From Edaphobacter lichenicola (GTDB taxonomy: Bacteria; Acidobacteriota; Terriglobia; Terriglobales; Acidobacteriaceae): a stretch of 64,000 nucleotides of DNA. Below the pieces are notes generated by a model. It saw only the letters and a program-made list of their open reading frames with translations. It ran no database searches and had not been told where the DNA came from. This document shows positions 53,375 to 61,659 of the stretch, in pieces. The DNA is taken from positions 1,240,001-1,304,000 of the forward strand of contig NZ_CP073696.1 in the NCBI RefSeq assembly GCF_025264645.1. Direction: 5' to 3'. Positions within the stretch are counted from its first letter, which is position 1, and each line of letters starts with the position of its first letter. The position numbers and the translations under genes were made by a program.

Positions 53375-54445
53375 TCAACTCTGATTATTTGCGTTGTCCC
53401 CACCCGTCACATCGTACGTCGCTCCAGTCACCATAGCCGCCAGATCTGAAGCCAGAAAAACCGCGGCCGGTGCCAGATCCTCCGGCTTCAACCACCCCAC
53501 CTTCAGCGGCACATGCGGAGCGCGTGTGTCATAAGCCTCCTGCTCCGTAGGATTCTTCGGCGGGTTCTCATTCGCCGTCACCTCACCAATCAGCGCACTC
53601 CATCGCGCCTCGTTGTGCGTCAGCGGAGTATCCACCAATCCCGGAATCAGCGCATTCACCGTAATCTTGTCTTTTCCAAGCTCCAGCGCCGCCGACTTCA
53701 TCAGCCCGATAATCCCCCACTTCGAAGCAGAGTACGAAGCCATGTTCTTCGACCCATGCTTCCCCTGCATCGACGACAGCACAATAATCCGCCCGCCGCC
53801 GTTCTTCACCAGCGCCGGCGCAAACGCGCGAATCGTGTTTGCCGTGCCGTTCAAATTGTTATTGATCACGTCATTCCACTCCCAGTCCTCCATCTCAATC
53901 AACGGCTTGAAGCGCTGAGTCGCAGCATTCGCCACGACAATATCGATGTGTCCAAATCGCTGCTGCACCTGGGCCGCGGTCGCCCGTAAGAAAGCAATAT
54001 CCCGCACATCCCCAACCACCTCCATAAACTGACGTCCATGCTGCTTCACCAGCCTGCCCGTCTCATCCAGGTCTTCCTTGTTGGCCACCGCATACGCCTG
54101 CTCCGGCGTTATCTTTGCGCAGATATCAAGCCCGACAATATCCGCTCCATTCGCCGCCATATCTACGGCGATCGAACGCCCAATCCCACGCGCCGCTCCC
54201 GTAATCACAGCCACCTTGCCCTTCAGCAGTCCATCGCCGAACGTCCGCCCAGGCCACGTCTGTTTTGTCGCCAACGTATCCGCTGGCTGCTGCGCAAACG
54301 CCTCTGCGCCAAACACCGCCCCTCCCATAATCGCTCCTCCCGAAGCCAGCAAATCTCTTCTGGTCATACCCGCAGCCATCTTCGATCCCTGCCGCACACC
54401 AATCCCATTCGCATCACCGCTGTTTATCTGTTGAACATCACTCAA
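53375..54445 (-). CDS. SDR oxidoreductase with a Tat-type leader
   Basis: 356 residues from a TTG at 54445 with a strong GAGGAG 7 bases upstream; the ATG at 54379 is the alternative. TRRDLLASGG followed by a hydrophobic run to AFAQQ is a twin-arginine signal. The SDR fold has NAD(P) motif TGAARGIGRS, NAAT, and the Ser...Tyr-x3-Lys set (SSMQG, YSASK). It closes with VTGATYDVTGG. An exported NAD(P)-dependent enzyme is unusual but known in glucose-fructose oxidoreductase, which folds before Tat export. Substrate unknown. Confidence 0.82.
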   Translation of the reverse strand: MSDVQQINSGDANGIGVRQGSKMAAGMTRRDLLASGGAIMGGAVFGAEAFAQQPADTLATKQTWPGRTFGDGLLKGKVAVITGAARGIGRSIAVDMAANGADIVGLDICAKITPEQAYAVANKEDLDETGRLVKQHGRQFMEVVGDVRDIAFLRATAAQVQQRFGHIDIVVANAATQRFKPLIEMEDWEWNDVINNNLNGTANTIRAFAPALVKNGGGRIIVLSSMQGKHGSKNMASYSASKWGIIGLMKSAALELGKDKITVNALIPGLVDTPLTHNEARWSALIGEVTANENPPKNPTEQEAYDTRAPHVPLKVGWLKPEDLAPAAVFLASDLAAMVTGATYDVTGGDNANNQS

Positions 54446-54616
54446 CGCCGCTCTCCTCAGGTCATTGGACCTCCTTTCTACGATGCCGCCCGTTCCTGCG
54501 AAGTCTGTCCGACAAGCGAGCCGTCAAATCGTTTCCGTTACCGTCATCCACAATCTGAATCTCGTTTACCACCCCATCAACTCCCGGCGGCGCCGCGTAG
54601 TTACCACTGTTCCGTC

Positions 54617-54637
54617 CATCTTTACGTCATCTTTACG
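54617..54637 (+). promoter_or_regulatory. Tandem direct repeat upstream of the SPFH operon
   Basis: CATCTTTACG occurs twice with an 11-base period (54617-54626 and 54628-54637), about 70 bases before the first gene. One helical turn spacing is typical for tandem winged-helix response-regulator sites. No consensus was matched. Confidence 0.35.
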
Positions 54638-54705
54638 GAATAAGGCATAGCCTTGGTCTCTGCCGTAGGTTGTAAGGGCCTTAGCAGTACAAGGCCAGGA
54701 AGTGC

Positions 54706-54888
54706 ATGCTGTTTTGGAAGTCGTTTGCCTCTCTGCTCGTCGCGCTGCCCCTCTACTGGGGTATGGTGACCGCGTTCCACCTACTCAATTTGCCGAGTGA
54801 TCGGGCTGTCCTAGGCGGACTGTGCCTGCTGCTTCTCATCGCAGCAGGTGGATTCATTGCGTTCAGAAATATTTGGAGGAAGTCGTGA
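54706..54888 (+). CDS. Small two-helix membrane protein
   Basis: 60 residues with two hydrophobic segments (about 6-28 and 35-53) and a basic end (FRNIWRKS). The ATG has AGGA 6 bases upstream, just after a GGCCTT/AAGGCC hairpin (54677-54696). The last codon overlaps the SPFH gene start, so the two are coupled. No family recognised; it may be a small partner of the SPFH protein. Confidence 0.7.
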   Translation: MLFWKSFASLLVALPLYWGMVTAFHLLNLPSDRAVLGGLCLLLLIAAGGFIAFRNIWRKS

Positions 54889-55865
54889 CTCTCTTTGGTG
54901 AAACAATCAACCCCGGTGGTGGCCGTAACATCAACGCTCAAATGCCGGGCGTAACCCGACTCATCAAAACCGGTGCAGCCGTAGTCGCCGTACTCATCTT
55001 CTGCCTCATCTTCTTCAACTACATCGCCTCCATCACTCGCATCGGAGCAGGCTACGTCGGTGTTGAAGTCGTCCTCAGCGGCTCGCAGCGCGGCCCTTCA
55101 GAGATTCCCATCCGCACCGGCTGGGTCTTCTACAGCCCTCTGCGCAGCCAGATCATCGAGTTCCCAACCTTCGTCCAAACCGTGAAATGGACTCACGATC
55201 TCAACGAAGGCCACGCCTCCAACGAGGAGATGAGCTTCAACACGAAAGAAGGTATGGAGATCTACTCCGACGTCTCCCTCAGCTACGCCATCGACCCGCG
55301 CCGCGTGCCAGACTTTTACGTGAAGTATCGTCTTAGCGACCTCGATCTCTTCACCCACGGCATCCTACGCGACGTCGTCCGCAACTCACTCAACGAGGTC
55401 GCCTCAACCTACAGTGTGGAGCAGATCTATGGAGAACAAAAAGCCGAGTTCCTCACCAAAGTCCAGGCTCTCATCCAGCAGAAGATGGAGCCTGTCGGCG
55501 TAGGCATCCAGCAGTTCGGCTTCATCGGCGCACCGCGCGTCCCGCCAGTAATCGCTGCGGCCATCACCTCGAAGGCCCAGGCCATCCAGGACGCAGAACG
55601 CGCCCGCAACGAACTAGCGAAGACGCAAGCCGAAGCCGCGAAAACAATCGCGGAAGCTGACGGTGAAGCCAAAGCTGCCGTAACCCGCGCCAACGGCGAG
55701 GCCGAAGCGAACAAAATTCGCCAGACCTCCCTTACGCCCCAACTTCTCGAGCTCCGCAAGATCGAGAATCAGAAAGCCCTCATCGAGCGCTGGAACGGCC
55801 AACTCCCCACCGTACAAACCGGCAACGGCGGCCTCCTGATGGAGCTCCCCAAGATGCAACAATAA
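54885..55865 (+). CDS. SPFH/prohibitin-domain protein
   Basis: 326 residues from the GTG at 54885 with GGAGG 6 bases upstream. A longer ATG frame from 54822 overlaps the small gene and is rejected. One membrane helix (about 26-46), then the SPFH domain (YVGVEVVLSGSQRGPSEIPI, SFNTKEGMEIYSDVSLSYAI, VEQIYGEQKAEFL) and a coiled coil with repeated Ala/Glu (AKTQAEAAKTIAEADGEAKAA). Scaffolds of this type (prohibitin, HflK/C, flotillin) form membrane rings that hold proteases and microdomains. Operon with the small membrane protein. Confidence 0.88.
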   Translation: MTLFGETINPGGGRNINAQMPGVTRLIKTGAAVVAVLIFCLIFFNYIASITRIGAGYVGVEVVLSGSQRGPSEIPIRTGWVFYSPLRSQIIEFPTFVQTVKWTHDLNEGHASNEEMSFNTKEGMEIYSDVSLSYAIDPRRVPDFYVKYRLSDLDLFTHGILRDVVRNSLNEVASTYSVEQIYGEQKAEFLTKVQALIQQKMEPVGVGIQQFGFIGAPRVPPVIAAAITSKAQAIQDAERARNELAKTQAEAAKTIAEADGEAKAAVTRANGEAEANKIRQTSLTPQLLELRKIENQKALIERWNGQLPTVQTGNGGLLMELPKMQQ

Positions 55866-55870
55866 CCACC

Positions 55871-55902
55871 AAAAAGAGGAGGCTGCGAAAGCAGTCTCCT
55901 CT
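55871..55902 (-). terminator. Terminator of the PilT-like gene
   Basis: GAGGAG...CTCCTC with an inner CTGC/GCAG stem around GAAA. On the minus strand it is followed by five T, 15 bases after the PilT-like stop (55917). Without a T-run on the plus strand it is weaker for the SPFH gene. Confidence 0.7.
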
Positions 55903-55916
55903 CAATCGGTTCCCAT

Positions 55917-57053
55917 CTAGTTGCCCAAGTGCCGACGCAAATCCTCTGGGTGATAGCAATGAGCGAACGCAGTCTCGCGAGAGATCCGACCCGCTCGCAC
56001 CAGTTCCGTCAACGACTGCTCCATGGTCAGCATTCCATCGGCGCGTCCAGTCTCGATACTGGCTCGAAGCTGGTGGTCGTCTCCTCGCCGAATTAAATTT
56101 CGTGTGGCTCCAGTTGCCACAAGTATCTCCACCGCTGGATAACGGCCGACCCCGTTTGCAGCTGGAAGCAGTTGTTGCGAGATGACTGCAAGCAGCGCCA
56201 GCGATAGCTGTTGTCGTATCTGGGACTGATGCCCCGACGGAAACGTATCGAGAATGCGCGAAACCGTCTGAGCCGCATCATTCGTATGCAGCGACGAGAG
56301 AACCAGGTGCCCTGTCTCAGCGGCCGTCAGCGCAGCGGAGATCGTTTCACTATCGCGCATCTCCCCAATCATGATCACATCCGGATCCTGTCGCAGGACG
56401 GAACGCACCGCTTTCGCAAAGCTATACGTGTCGTGACCGAGTTCGATCTGCTCCACCAGGGAGCGTCGATTGGCATGCTGATACTCAATGGGGTCTTCAA
56501 TCGTAATGATGTGGTCGTGGCGGTTCGCATTGACCCGGTCGACTAACGCGGCGAGAGTCGAGGTCTTGCCGCATCCAGTCGGCCCGGTCAGAAGCACCAA
56601 TCCCTGCCGGCGCTCGCTCAACTTTGCAAGTGCAGACGGCAGATGAAGCGACTCCAGAGAAGGGATCTGCTCCGGCAAAAGACGAATCGCCGCCGCAAGC
56701 GTGCCGCGCTGATAGTGAAAGTTAGCCCTGAATCTCCCAAACGAATTGCGCACAAAACAAAAGTCCAGACATCTCTGCTCCTGCAACTCCTGCGACTGTC
56801 CTGGCGTAAGCATCGGTAGCAAAATATCCCGGATCTCTTCCGCTAGCAGCGGAGCGCCCGTGTCCTGCGTCAGTACTCCATTGACTCTTAGCGTCGCCGG
56901 TGATCCCGCAATCAAAACCATATCCGAGGCACTACGCTGAAGTGCGATCGCAAGGAATTGGTCCAGCGATCTCCTTTCGCTGGACTTCGCATTCGTTACC
57001 GAACGGTTGAGCTGATCGACAAGCTTAGACAGTTCATTCCCGTACTCACCCAT
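55917..57053 (-). CDS. pilT: PilT/PilU-like twitching ATPase
   Basis: 378 residues from the ATG at 57053; a longer frame to 57293 adds an unrelated leader that overlaps the queF start. Seen: the Walker A GPTGCGKTST, an Asp box (IITIEDPIEYQH), the Walker B (DVIMIGEMRDSETISAALTA), and the His box SSLHTNDA. It pulls type IV pili back by hydrolysing ATP. The N-terminal ~25 residues are longer than in PilT of Pseudomonas. Divergent from queF. Pilin genes are elsewhere in the window. Confidence 0.88.
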   Translation of the reverse strand: MGEYGNELSKLVDQLNRSVTNAKSSERRSLDQFLAIALQRSASDMVLIAGSPATLRVNGVLTQDTGAPLLAEEIRDILLPMLTPGQSQELQEQRCLDFCFVRNSFGRFRANFHYQRGTLAAAIRLLPEQIPSLESLHLPSALAKLSERRQGLVLLTGPTGCGKTSTLAALVDRVNANRHDHIITIEDPIEYQHANRRSLVEQIELGHDTYSFAKAVRSVLRQDPDVIMIGEMRDSETISAALTAAETGHLVLSSLHTNDAAQTVSRILDTFPSGHQSQIRQQLSLALLAVISQQLLPAANGVGRYPAVEILVATGATRNLIRRGDDHQLRASIETGRADGMLTMEQSLTELVRAGRISRETAFAHCYHPEDLRRHLGN

Positions 57054-57235
57054 TCGCTGTTTTTCCTCGTAAGCTGTTAGACGAAAGCCGGCACAATTTA
57101 TACCTGGACAACGACCATAAACCGAAGGCTCTTGAATAAAAATAGAGCGCCACGATGGAATGAAACTCTTTGTGTACAAGTGGTCTGCACACGCCAAATC
57201 CGTCAAAACCCGCGCCAATACGATAAAATAGAAGC

Positions 57236-57673
57236 ATGAGCACCGCGACCATCCCCAACCCACACACCACCGGCTACACCGACGACCACGCAAAATCCGG
57301 CCTCGACGCCACCTTCCCCGCGATCGAGACCTGGCCGAATCAGTTCCAGGCCTACGAGATCCTCGTCGACGACCCCGAGTTCACCTCCGTCTGCCCCAAG
57401 ACCGGTCTCCCCGACTTCGGTCGCCTCACCATCCGCTATATGCCCCGCGGCAAATGCATGGAGTTGAAGTCCCTCAAGGAGTATCTCTTCACCTACCGCA
57501 ATCTCGGCATCTTCCAGGAGAATATCGTCAACCAGGTCCTCGACGACGTCGTCAAAGCCACCGACCCCGTCTGGGCCGTCATCGTCGGCGACTTCCGTCC
57601 TCGCGGCGGCATCTCCACCGTCGTCACCGCCACCTACCCCCGCGTGGAAGACTCCAAAGCCCCTCGAAGCTAA
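57236..57673 (+). CDS. queF: NADPH-dependent preQ0 reductase QueF
   Basis: 145 residues, the short YkvM-type QueF. The catalytic Cys is in FTSVCPKTGLPDFG, the Glu of the nucleobase site in ELKSLK, and the signature region reads YMPRGKCMELKSLKEYLF. It reduces the nitrile of 7-cyano-7-deazaguanine to the amine of preQ1 in queuosine synthesis. ATG at 57236; no preQ1 riboswitch is recognised upstream. Confidence 0.93.
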   Translation: MSTATIPNPHTTGYTDDHAKSGLDATFPAIETWPNQFQAYEILVDDPEFTSVCPKTGLPDFGRLTIRYMPRGKCMELKSLKEYLFTYRNLGIFQENIVNQVLDDVVKATDPVWAVIVGDFRPRGGISTVVTATYPRVEDSKAPRS

Positions 57674-57719
57674 TTGGCCTCCTGGGAACATTTGTTCGGG
57701 CAGCGGCGTCTATCACTAC

Positions 57720-58694
57720 ATGAAGCGCTGGGTTACTTGCAGGCAGCTGGCGACAATCACAACCCTGGCCTGCACCTTCAGCGCACCATGGTCTGCACAT
57801 TCCCAGGAGACGATGGCCCTCGTCACCCCGGCGGCGCCGGCTGACGACAGAAGTTTCTACGTAGGCAAGCCAGTTGCCCATCCAGAAGAACTCTCCGGCC
57901 TATGGGAAGTTCCTGACGGTCACGGCGGTGCAGTCGGCATCCATCTCATCCTCTCGACGACGGTGCCCGCGGACGCAACCACGCTCGTAGGGGTCGAACA
58001 AACGTGGCTCAATCTTCAACTGGGGATATACCAGCGAGCCGGATCTATTCTCCAATTCGGCGAAGAGAACTTCTTCAGCGATTCTCCTCGCGGCGGCAGC
58101 GTTCGGTATGACGACGGCCGATTAAGCCTGCATGCTGCAGAATTTGATTTAGACCTCGTGCGTACCGGTGGGGACAGATGGTCGGGCCGTATTCACCGCA
58201 ACGGCTTTGACTCTAAGGCGATCTTGACCCGACCAGGAATCGGTACTGCGAAGACCAGACCGTGGTTCGTGGGCACTTGGAAGACCGGTGATCAATCAAC
58301 CCAAAGCTGCATTCACATCACGGAGCAAGCGCCAGGTGAGTTCGTCGGATGGAGGGACTCCTTAACCGCCTGGGGATCCGCTCGATTTGCTCCTCATCTT
58401 CCGAAACCCCCTTATTCTCTGGAAATTTACGGTGATCTCGCAAAGGTAGGTACTGCCGACGATGGCAACGTTTCAATTGAACTCAATGCTTTCGACGCCT
58501 TGTGCTGCTCTCATCTCTTCCTAGGCACCCCTGAGGGCAATGGCACTGTCATGAAAGCGGTCTGGCCTCCGGGCCCCAATCAAGCTCCCCATCGGACCGA
58601 ATGGAAAAAGATGTCTGGCAATACCTGCATCGTCACGCCCCCTGACCTCCCGTCACCCCCACGGAACTCCGACAGCCAGTGCCCCGAAAAATAA
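57720..58694 (+). CDS. Secreted protein of unknown function
   Basis: 324 residues. Signal peptide (about 1-28, SAHSQ), then two similar beta-rich halves (LSGLWEVPDGHGGAVGIHL and FVGTWKTGDQSTQSCIHI), perhaps two lipocalin/avidin-like barrels. Cysteines in the second half (SCIHI, LCCSHLF, NTCIV, SQCPEK) suggest disulfides. No catalytic motif is seen. ATG at 57720 is 46 bases after queF. Function not assigned. Confidence 0.6.
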   Translation: MKRWVTCRQLATITTLACTFSAPWSAHSQETMALVTPAAPADDRSFYVGKPVAHPEELSGLWEVPDGHGGAVGIHLILSTTVPADATTLVGVEQTWLNLQLGIYQRAGSILQFGEENFFSDSPRGGSVRYDDGRLSLHAAEFDLDLVRTGGDRWSGRIHRNGFDSKAILTRPGIGTAKTRPWFVGTWKTGDQSTQSCIHITEQAPGEFVGWRDSLTAWGSARFAPHLPKPPYSLEIYGDLAKVGTADDGNVSIELNAFDALCCSHLFLGTPEGNGTVMKAVWPPGPNQAPHRTEWKKMSGNTCIVTPPDLPSPPRNSDSQCPEK

Positions 58695-58725
58695 ACCTCA
58701 AAAGCTTGGCGCATTTTTAGGCACC

Positions 58726-58860
58726 ACAAAAGTGGCCGACAAAACACCACGTCTGCCACACCAAACACCACAACTTCACCACGAAATCACCACAACAAAA
58801 CACCGCAAAAATCTCGTATTACCGAACAAAACCACCACCCCACCACGCCAGAAAAAAATC
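58726..58860 (+). repeat. G-poor CACCAC-rich low-complexity leader
   Basis: Plus strand almost without G and with about nine ACCAC units, in the region before the MFS gene. An in-frame reading exists but has no family similarity, so it is treated as leader DNA. Confidence 0.45.
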
Positions 58861-58923
58861 CGCAAAACACACCTGCTATCCTCCCTCAGAGAGCAACCTC
58901 CAAAGAGGAAAAGAGGGAACCAG

Positions 58924-60177
58924 ATGGCCTCGGCCGAAAAGCCAAACCCCACCCGCATCAACGGTGCTACTACCGCCCTCGTTCTCCTCACCGCACTCAA
59001 CTTCGTCAACTACATCGACCGCTACATCCTCCCCGGCGTCCAGGAGCAGGTCAAAACCGAATTCCACGTAACCGACGCGCAGATCGGCGCCCTGGTCTTC
59101 TGGTTCATGGTCGCCTACATGGGAATCTCGCCACTCACCGGCTGGCTCGGCGACCGTTTCCCGCGCAAACCCATGATCGTCGTCACCGCGCTGCTCATGA
59201 GTGCATGCAACTTCTTCACCTCCAGCGTCAACTCCTACTCTTCTCTCAATCTCCGTCATGCCGCGCTCGGCATCGGGGAAGCGAGCTTCGGTATCTTCGC
59301 GCCAGCCATGCTCGCTGACTTCTTCGCCGAAGACCAGCGCAACCGCGTCCTCACCATCTTCAACGTCGCCATTCCCGTCGGAGCCGCCATCGGCGTCACC
59401 GGTGGAGGCGTTATAGGAGTGCACTATGGCTGGCGTCACGCCTTCGTCCTCTCCGCCATCCCTGGTGCGATCCTCGCTCTCCTCATCCTCTTCTTCCTGC
59501 GCGAACCCGAGCGTAGAACGGGATCGCAGGAGAAGGCGCATGTCGATAAAGGCACTGCACTCTCGCTGCTCAAAAACAAGGCTTACCTGTCGGCCATCCT
59601 TGGCTACGCTGCAGTCACCTTCTCCCTCGGGGGGATCTCCAACTGGATGGCCTCCTTCCTTCAACGCGTCACCGGCTACTCACAGGAAGCAGCAACCTCA
59701 GCTATGGGCCCGATCATCGTCATCGGCGGCCTCGGTGGAACCATCGTAGGAGGCATCTGGGCCCAGCGCTGGGAGAAGCGCACCTCCAAGGCCATGTACT
59801 ACGTCCCTGCATGGAGCGCTGCCCTCGCCGTCACGCCTGCGTTGCTCTGCTTCTTCGGCCCGAAGGTCACAACGCTGCCTTCACTTGCCCTCGCTGTCTT
59901 TTTCATCTTCCTCGGCACCGGCCCAGTCAACGCCGCCACCCTCAACGCCGTGCCCTCAAACCTCCGTTCCACCGCCATGGCCGGCCAACTCCTCGTCATC
60001 CACCTGTTCGGAGACATGAGTTCGCCCAGCATCATCGGCTTTATCAGCGATCACTCCAACCTCCGCATCGGCCTCGCCGCCACACTCATTACCATGCTCA
60101 TCGCCTCAGTCATCTTCTTCATCGGCTCCCGCTACGCACCGCCACTCCACGAACAAAACTCAGCCGTAGCAGCATAA
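58924..60177 (+). CDS. MFS transporter, Spinster-like
   Basis: 417 residues from the ATG at 58924 with GAGGG upstream. The 64-residue frame before it is low complexity and rejected. Twelve membrane helices. The motif between helices 2 and 3 (GWLGDRFPRKPMIV) is the MFS signature, with LNFVNYIDRYILPG in helix 1 and RHAALGIGEASFGIFAPAML in helix 4, close to Spinster/sphingolipid-type and hexuronate-type carriers. Substrate unknown. A hairpin at 60178-60200 may end its transcript. Confidence 0.82.
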   Translation: MASAEKPNPTRINGATTALVLLTALNFVNYIDRYILPGVQEQVKTEFHVTDAQIGALVFWFMVAYMGISPLTGWLGDRFPRKPMIVVTALLMSACNFFTSSVNSYSSLNLRHAALGIGEASFGIFAPAMLADFFAEDQRNRVLTIFNVAIPVGAAIGVTGGGVIGVHYGWRHAFVLSAIPGAILALLILFFLREPERRTGSQEKAHVDKGTALSLLKNKAYLSAILGYAAVTFSLGGISNWMASFLQRVTGYSQEAATSAMGPIIVIGGLGGTIVGGIWAQRWEKRTSKAMYYVPAWSAALAVTPALLCFFGPKVTTLPSLALAVFFIFLGTGPVNAATLNAVPSNLRSTAMAGQLLVIHLFGDMSSPSIIGFISDHSNLRIGLAATLITMLIASVIFFIGSRYAPPLHEQNSAVAA

Positions 60178-60264
60178 AGCTCCGCACGAAGCGGAAAGCT
60201 CAGCTCGATCTGCTGTTGTTCTTGTTGTTGTTCTTGCTTTTCGTGTTGTCATCCCCAAGGGGAT
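60178..60264 (+). repeat. Hairpin and T/G-rich element after the MFS gene
   Basis: TCCGC-ACGAA-GCGGA directly after the stop, then a TTGTTGTTCTTG-type tract and a perfect ATCCCC-AA-GGGGAT hairpin (60251-60264). It may be a terminator plus an interspersed repeat; only one copy is seen here. Confidence 0.45.
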
Positions 60265-60445
60265 CTGCGGTTGTTCTTTCTATCACTGTCGCCGCGCTTC
60301 CCAAGTCAAAGAACCGTCATATCGACCGAAACCACTCACGGCTTCACGAACAATCCAATCGAGATTTGAATTTACGCTCACTTTTTCCGTAACAGGAAAC
60401 AGGAACAACCATCAGCCGATCCCTATCCAGTAGCATGGAAGTCAG

Positions 60446-61636
60446 GTGACCCACAGCATCCACACCGTCCTCCAATTGTCCGCCTGGTTTATCGCTCTCC
60501 TCTGGTTTTGGAAGGCCATCACCGCCGCGTTCGGATTACGTCGCGTTCCAAATCTCACCGAGCCGAAGTATGACCTCCACCCCCCAGGAAATCCCTCCCT
60601 GACCGTTACAGTCCCTGCACGAAACGAAGCTGAAAAAGTAGCGGCGTGCCTCCAGTCTCTCCTCGATCAGCAGTACCCCAATCTCCGCATCATCGCCGTC
60701 AATGACCGCTCCACCGACTCTACCGGCGCTATCATGGATGCCCTCGCCCTTCAGCATCCCAACAAGCTCACCGTCCTTCACATCACCGAACTCCCCACCG
60801 GCTGGCTCGGAAAAACTCACGCCATGGCCCTCGCCGCCAAGCACGCCATCTCCCTTCATCACCCCGACTATCTCCTCTTCACCGACGCCGACATTCTCTT
60901 CCACCCCGACGCCATCCGTCTCGCCCTCGCCCAGGCCGTCGTCACGCAGGCCGACCACTTCGTCCTCCTCCCCACCGCCATCATCAAAAGCTGGGGCGAA
61001 GGCATGCTCATCAGCTACCTTCAGATCATGGGTCTCTGGGCTGTCCGTACCTGGCGTGTCGCCGACCCGAAAGCCCTCCGCGACGCCGTAGGAGTTGGAG
61101 CCTTCAATCTCCTCCGCACTCCCGTCTATCAGCAACTAGGAGGCTTCGAAGCTCTTCGCATGGAGATCGTCGAAGACCTGGCCCTTGGCAGCCACGTCAA
61201 ACAACAAGGTCTCCGTCAGCGCATCGCGACCGGCCCCGGTCTGGTCCGCGTTCACTGGCACAGCGGCATCGCCGGAATCATTAACGGCATGATGAAAAAT
61301 CTCTTCGCCATCTGTCGCTACAACCCCGCAATCGTCCTTCTCTCCTGCCTCTGGATCACCGCGTTCTGCATCGCTCCCGCAATCTTCCTGACCCTCTCCC
61401 AGACTCGCATCCCCGCGATCCTGGCCGTCGCCACGATCGTCTTTCTCTACGTCCTCTCAAGCCGCCAAAGCCGCGTCTCCCCCATCTACGCGGTGCTCTT
61501 TCCCGTCAGTGCCGCTCTCATCGCGTACTCTATCCTGCGTTCGACGATCACCACGCTGAAACAAGGCGGCGTCACCTGGCGAGGAACCTTCTACCCCCTC
61601 GCCGACCTCCGAAAGAAACCAACCACCTCCCACTAA
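60446..61636 (+). CDS. Family 2 glycosyltransferase, HpnB-like
   Basis: 396 residues from a GTG with GGAAG upstream. An N-terminal helix, then a GT2 domain (SLTVTVPARNEAEKVAACLQ, AVNDRSTDSTG, FTDADILF, IVEDLALGSHV) and three or four C-terminal helices ending WRGTFYPL. It resembles the hopanoid-associated HpnB and related membrane GT2 enzymes. The product (a glycolipid or polyprenyl sugar) is not determined, and no hopanoid genes are in the window. It stands alone, convergent with the MDR gene. Confidence 0.8.
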   Translation: MTHSIHTVLQLSAWFIALLWFWKAITAAFGLRRVPNLTEPKYDLHPPGNPSLTVTVPARNEAEKVAACLQSLLDQQYPNLRIIAVNDRSTDSTGAIMDALALQHPNKLTVLHITELPTGWLGKTHAMALAAKHAISLHHPDYLLFTDADILFHPDAIRLALAQAVVTQADHFVLLPTAIIKSWGEGMLISYLQIMGLWAVRTWRVADPKALRDAVGVGAFNLLRTPVYQQLGGFEALRMEIVEDLALGSHVKQQGLRQRIATGPGLVRVHWHSGIAGIINGMMKNLFAICRYNPAIVLLSCLWITAFCIAPAIFLTLSQTRIPAILAVATIVFLYVLSSRQSRVSPIYAVLFPVSAALIAYSILRSTITTLKQGGVTWRGTFYPLADLRKKPTTSH

Positions 61637-61659
61637 GGCACGTATTGGTACGCTGACGG

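Noticed and set aside
57054..57235. preQ1 riboswitch before queF, and an extended PilT N-terminus
   Set aside because: No preQ1 aptamer pattern; the added PilT residues lack family similarity and cross into queF.
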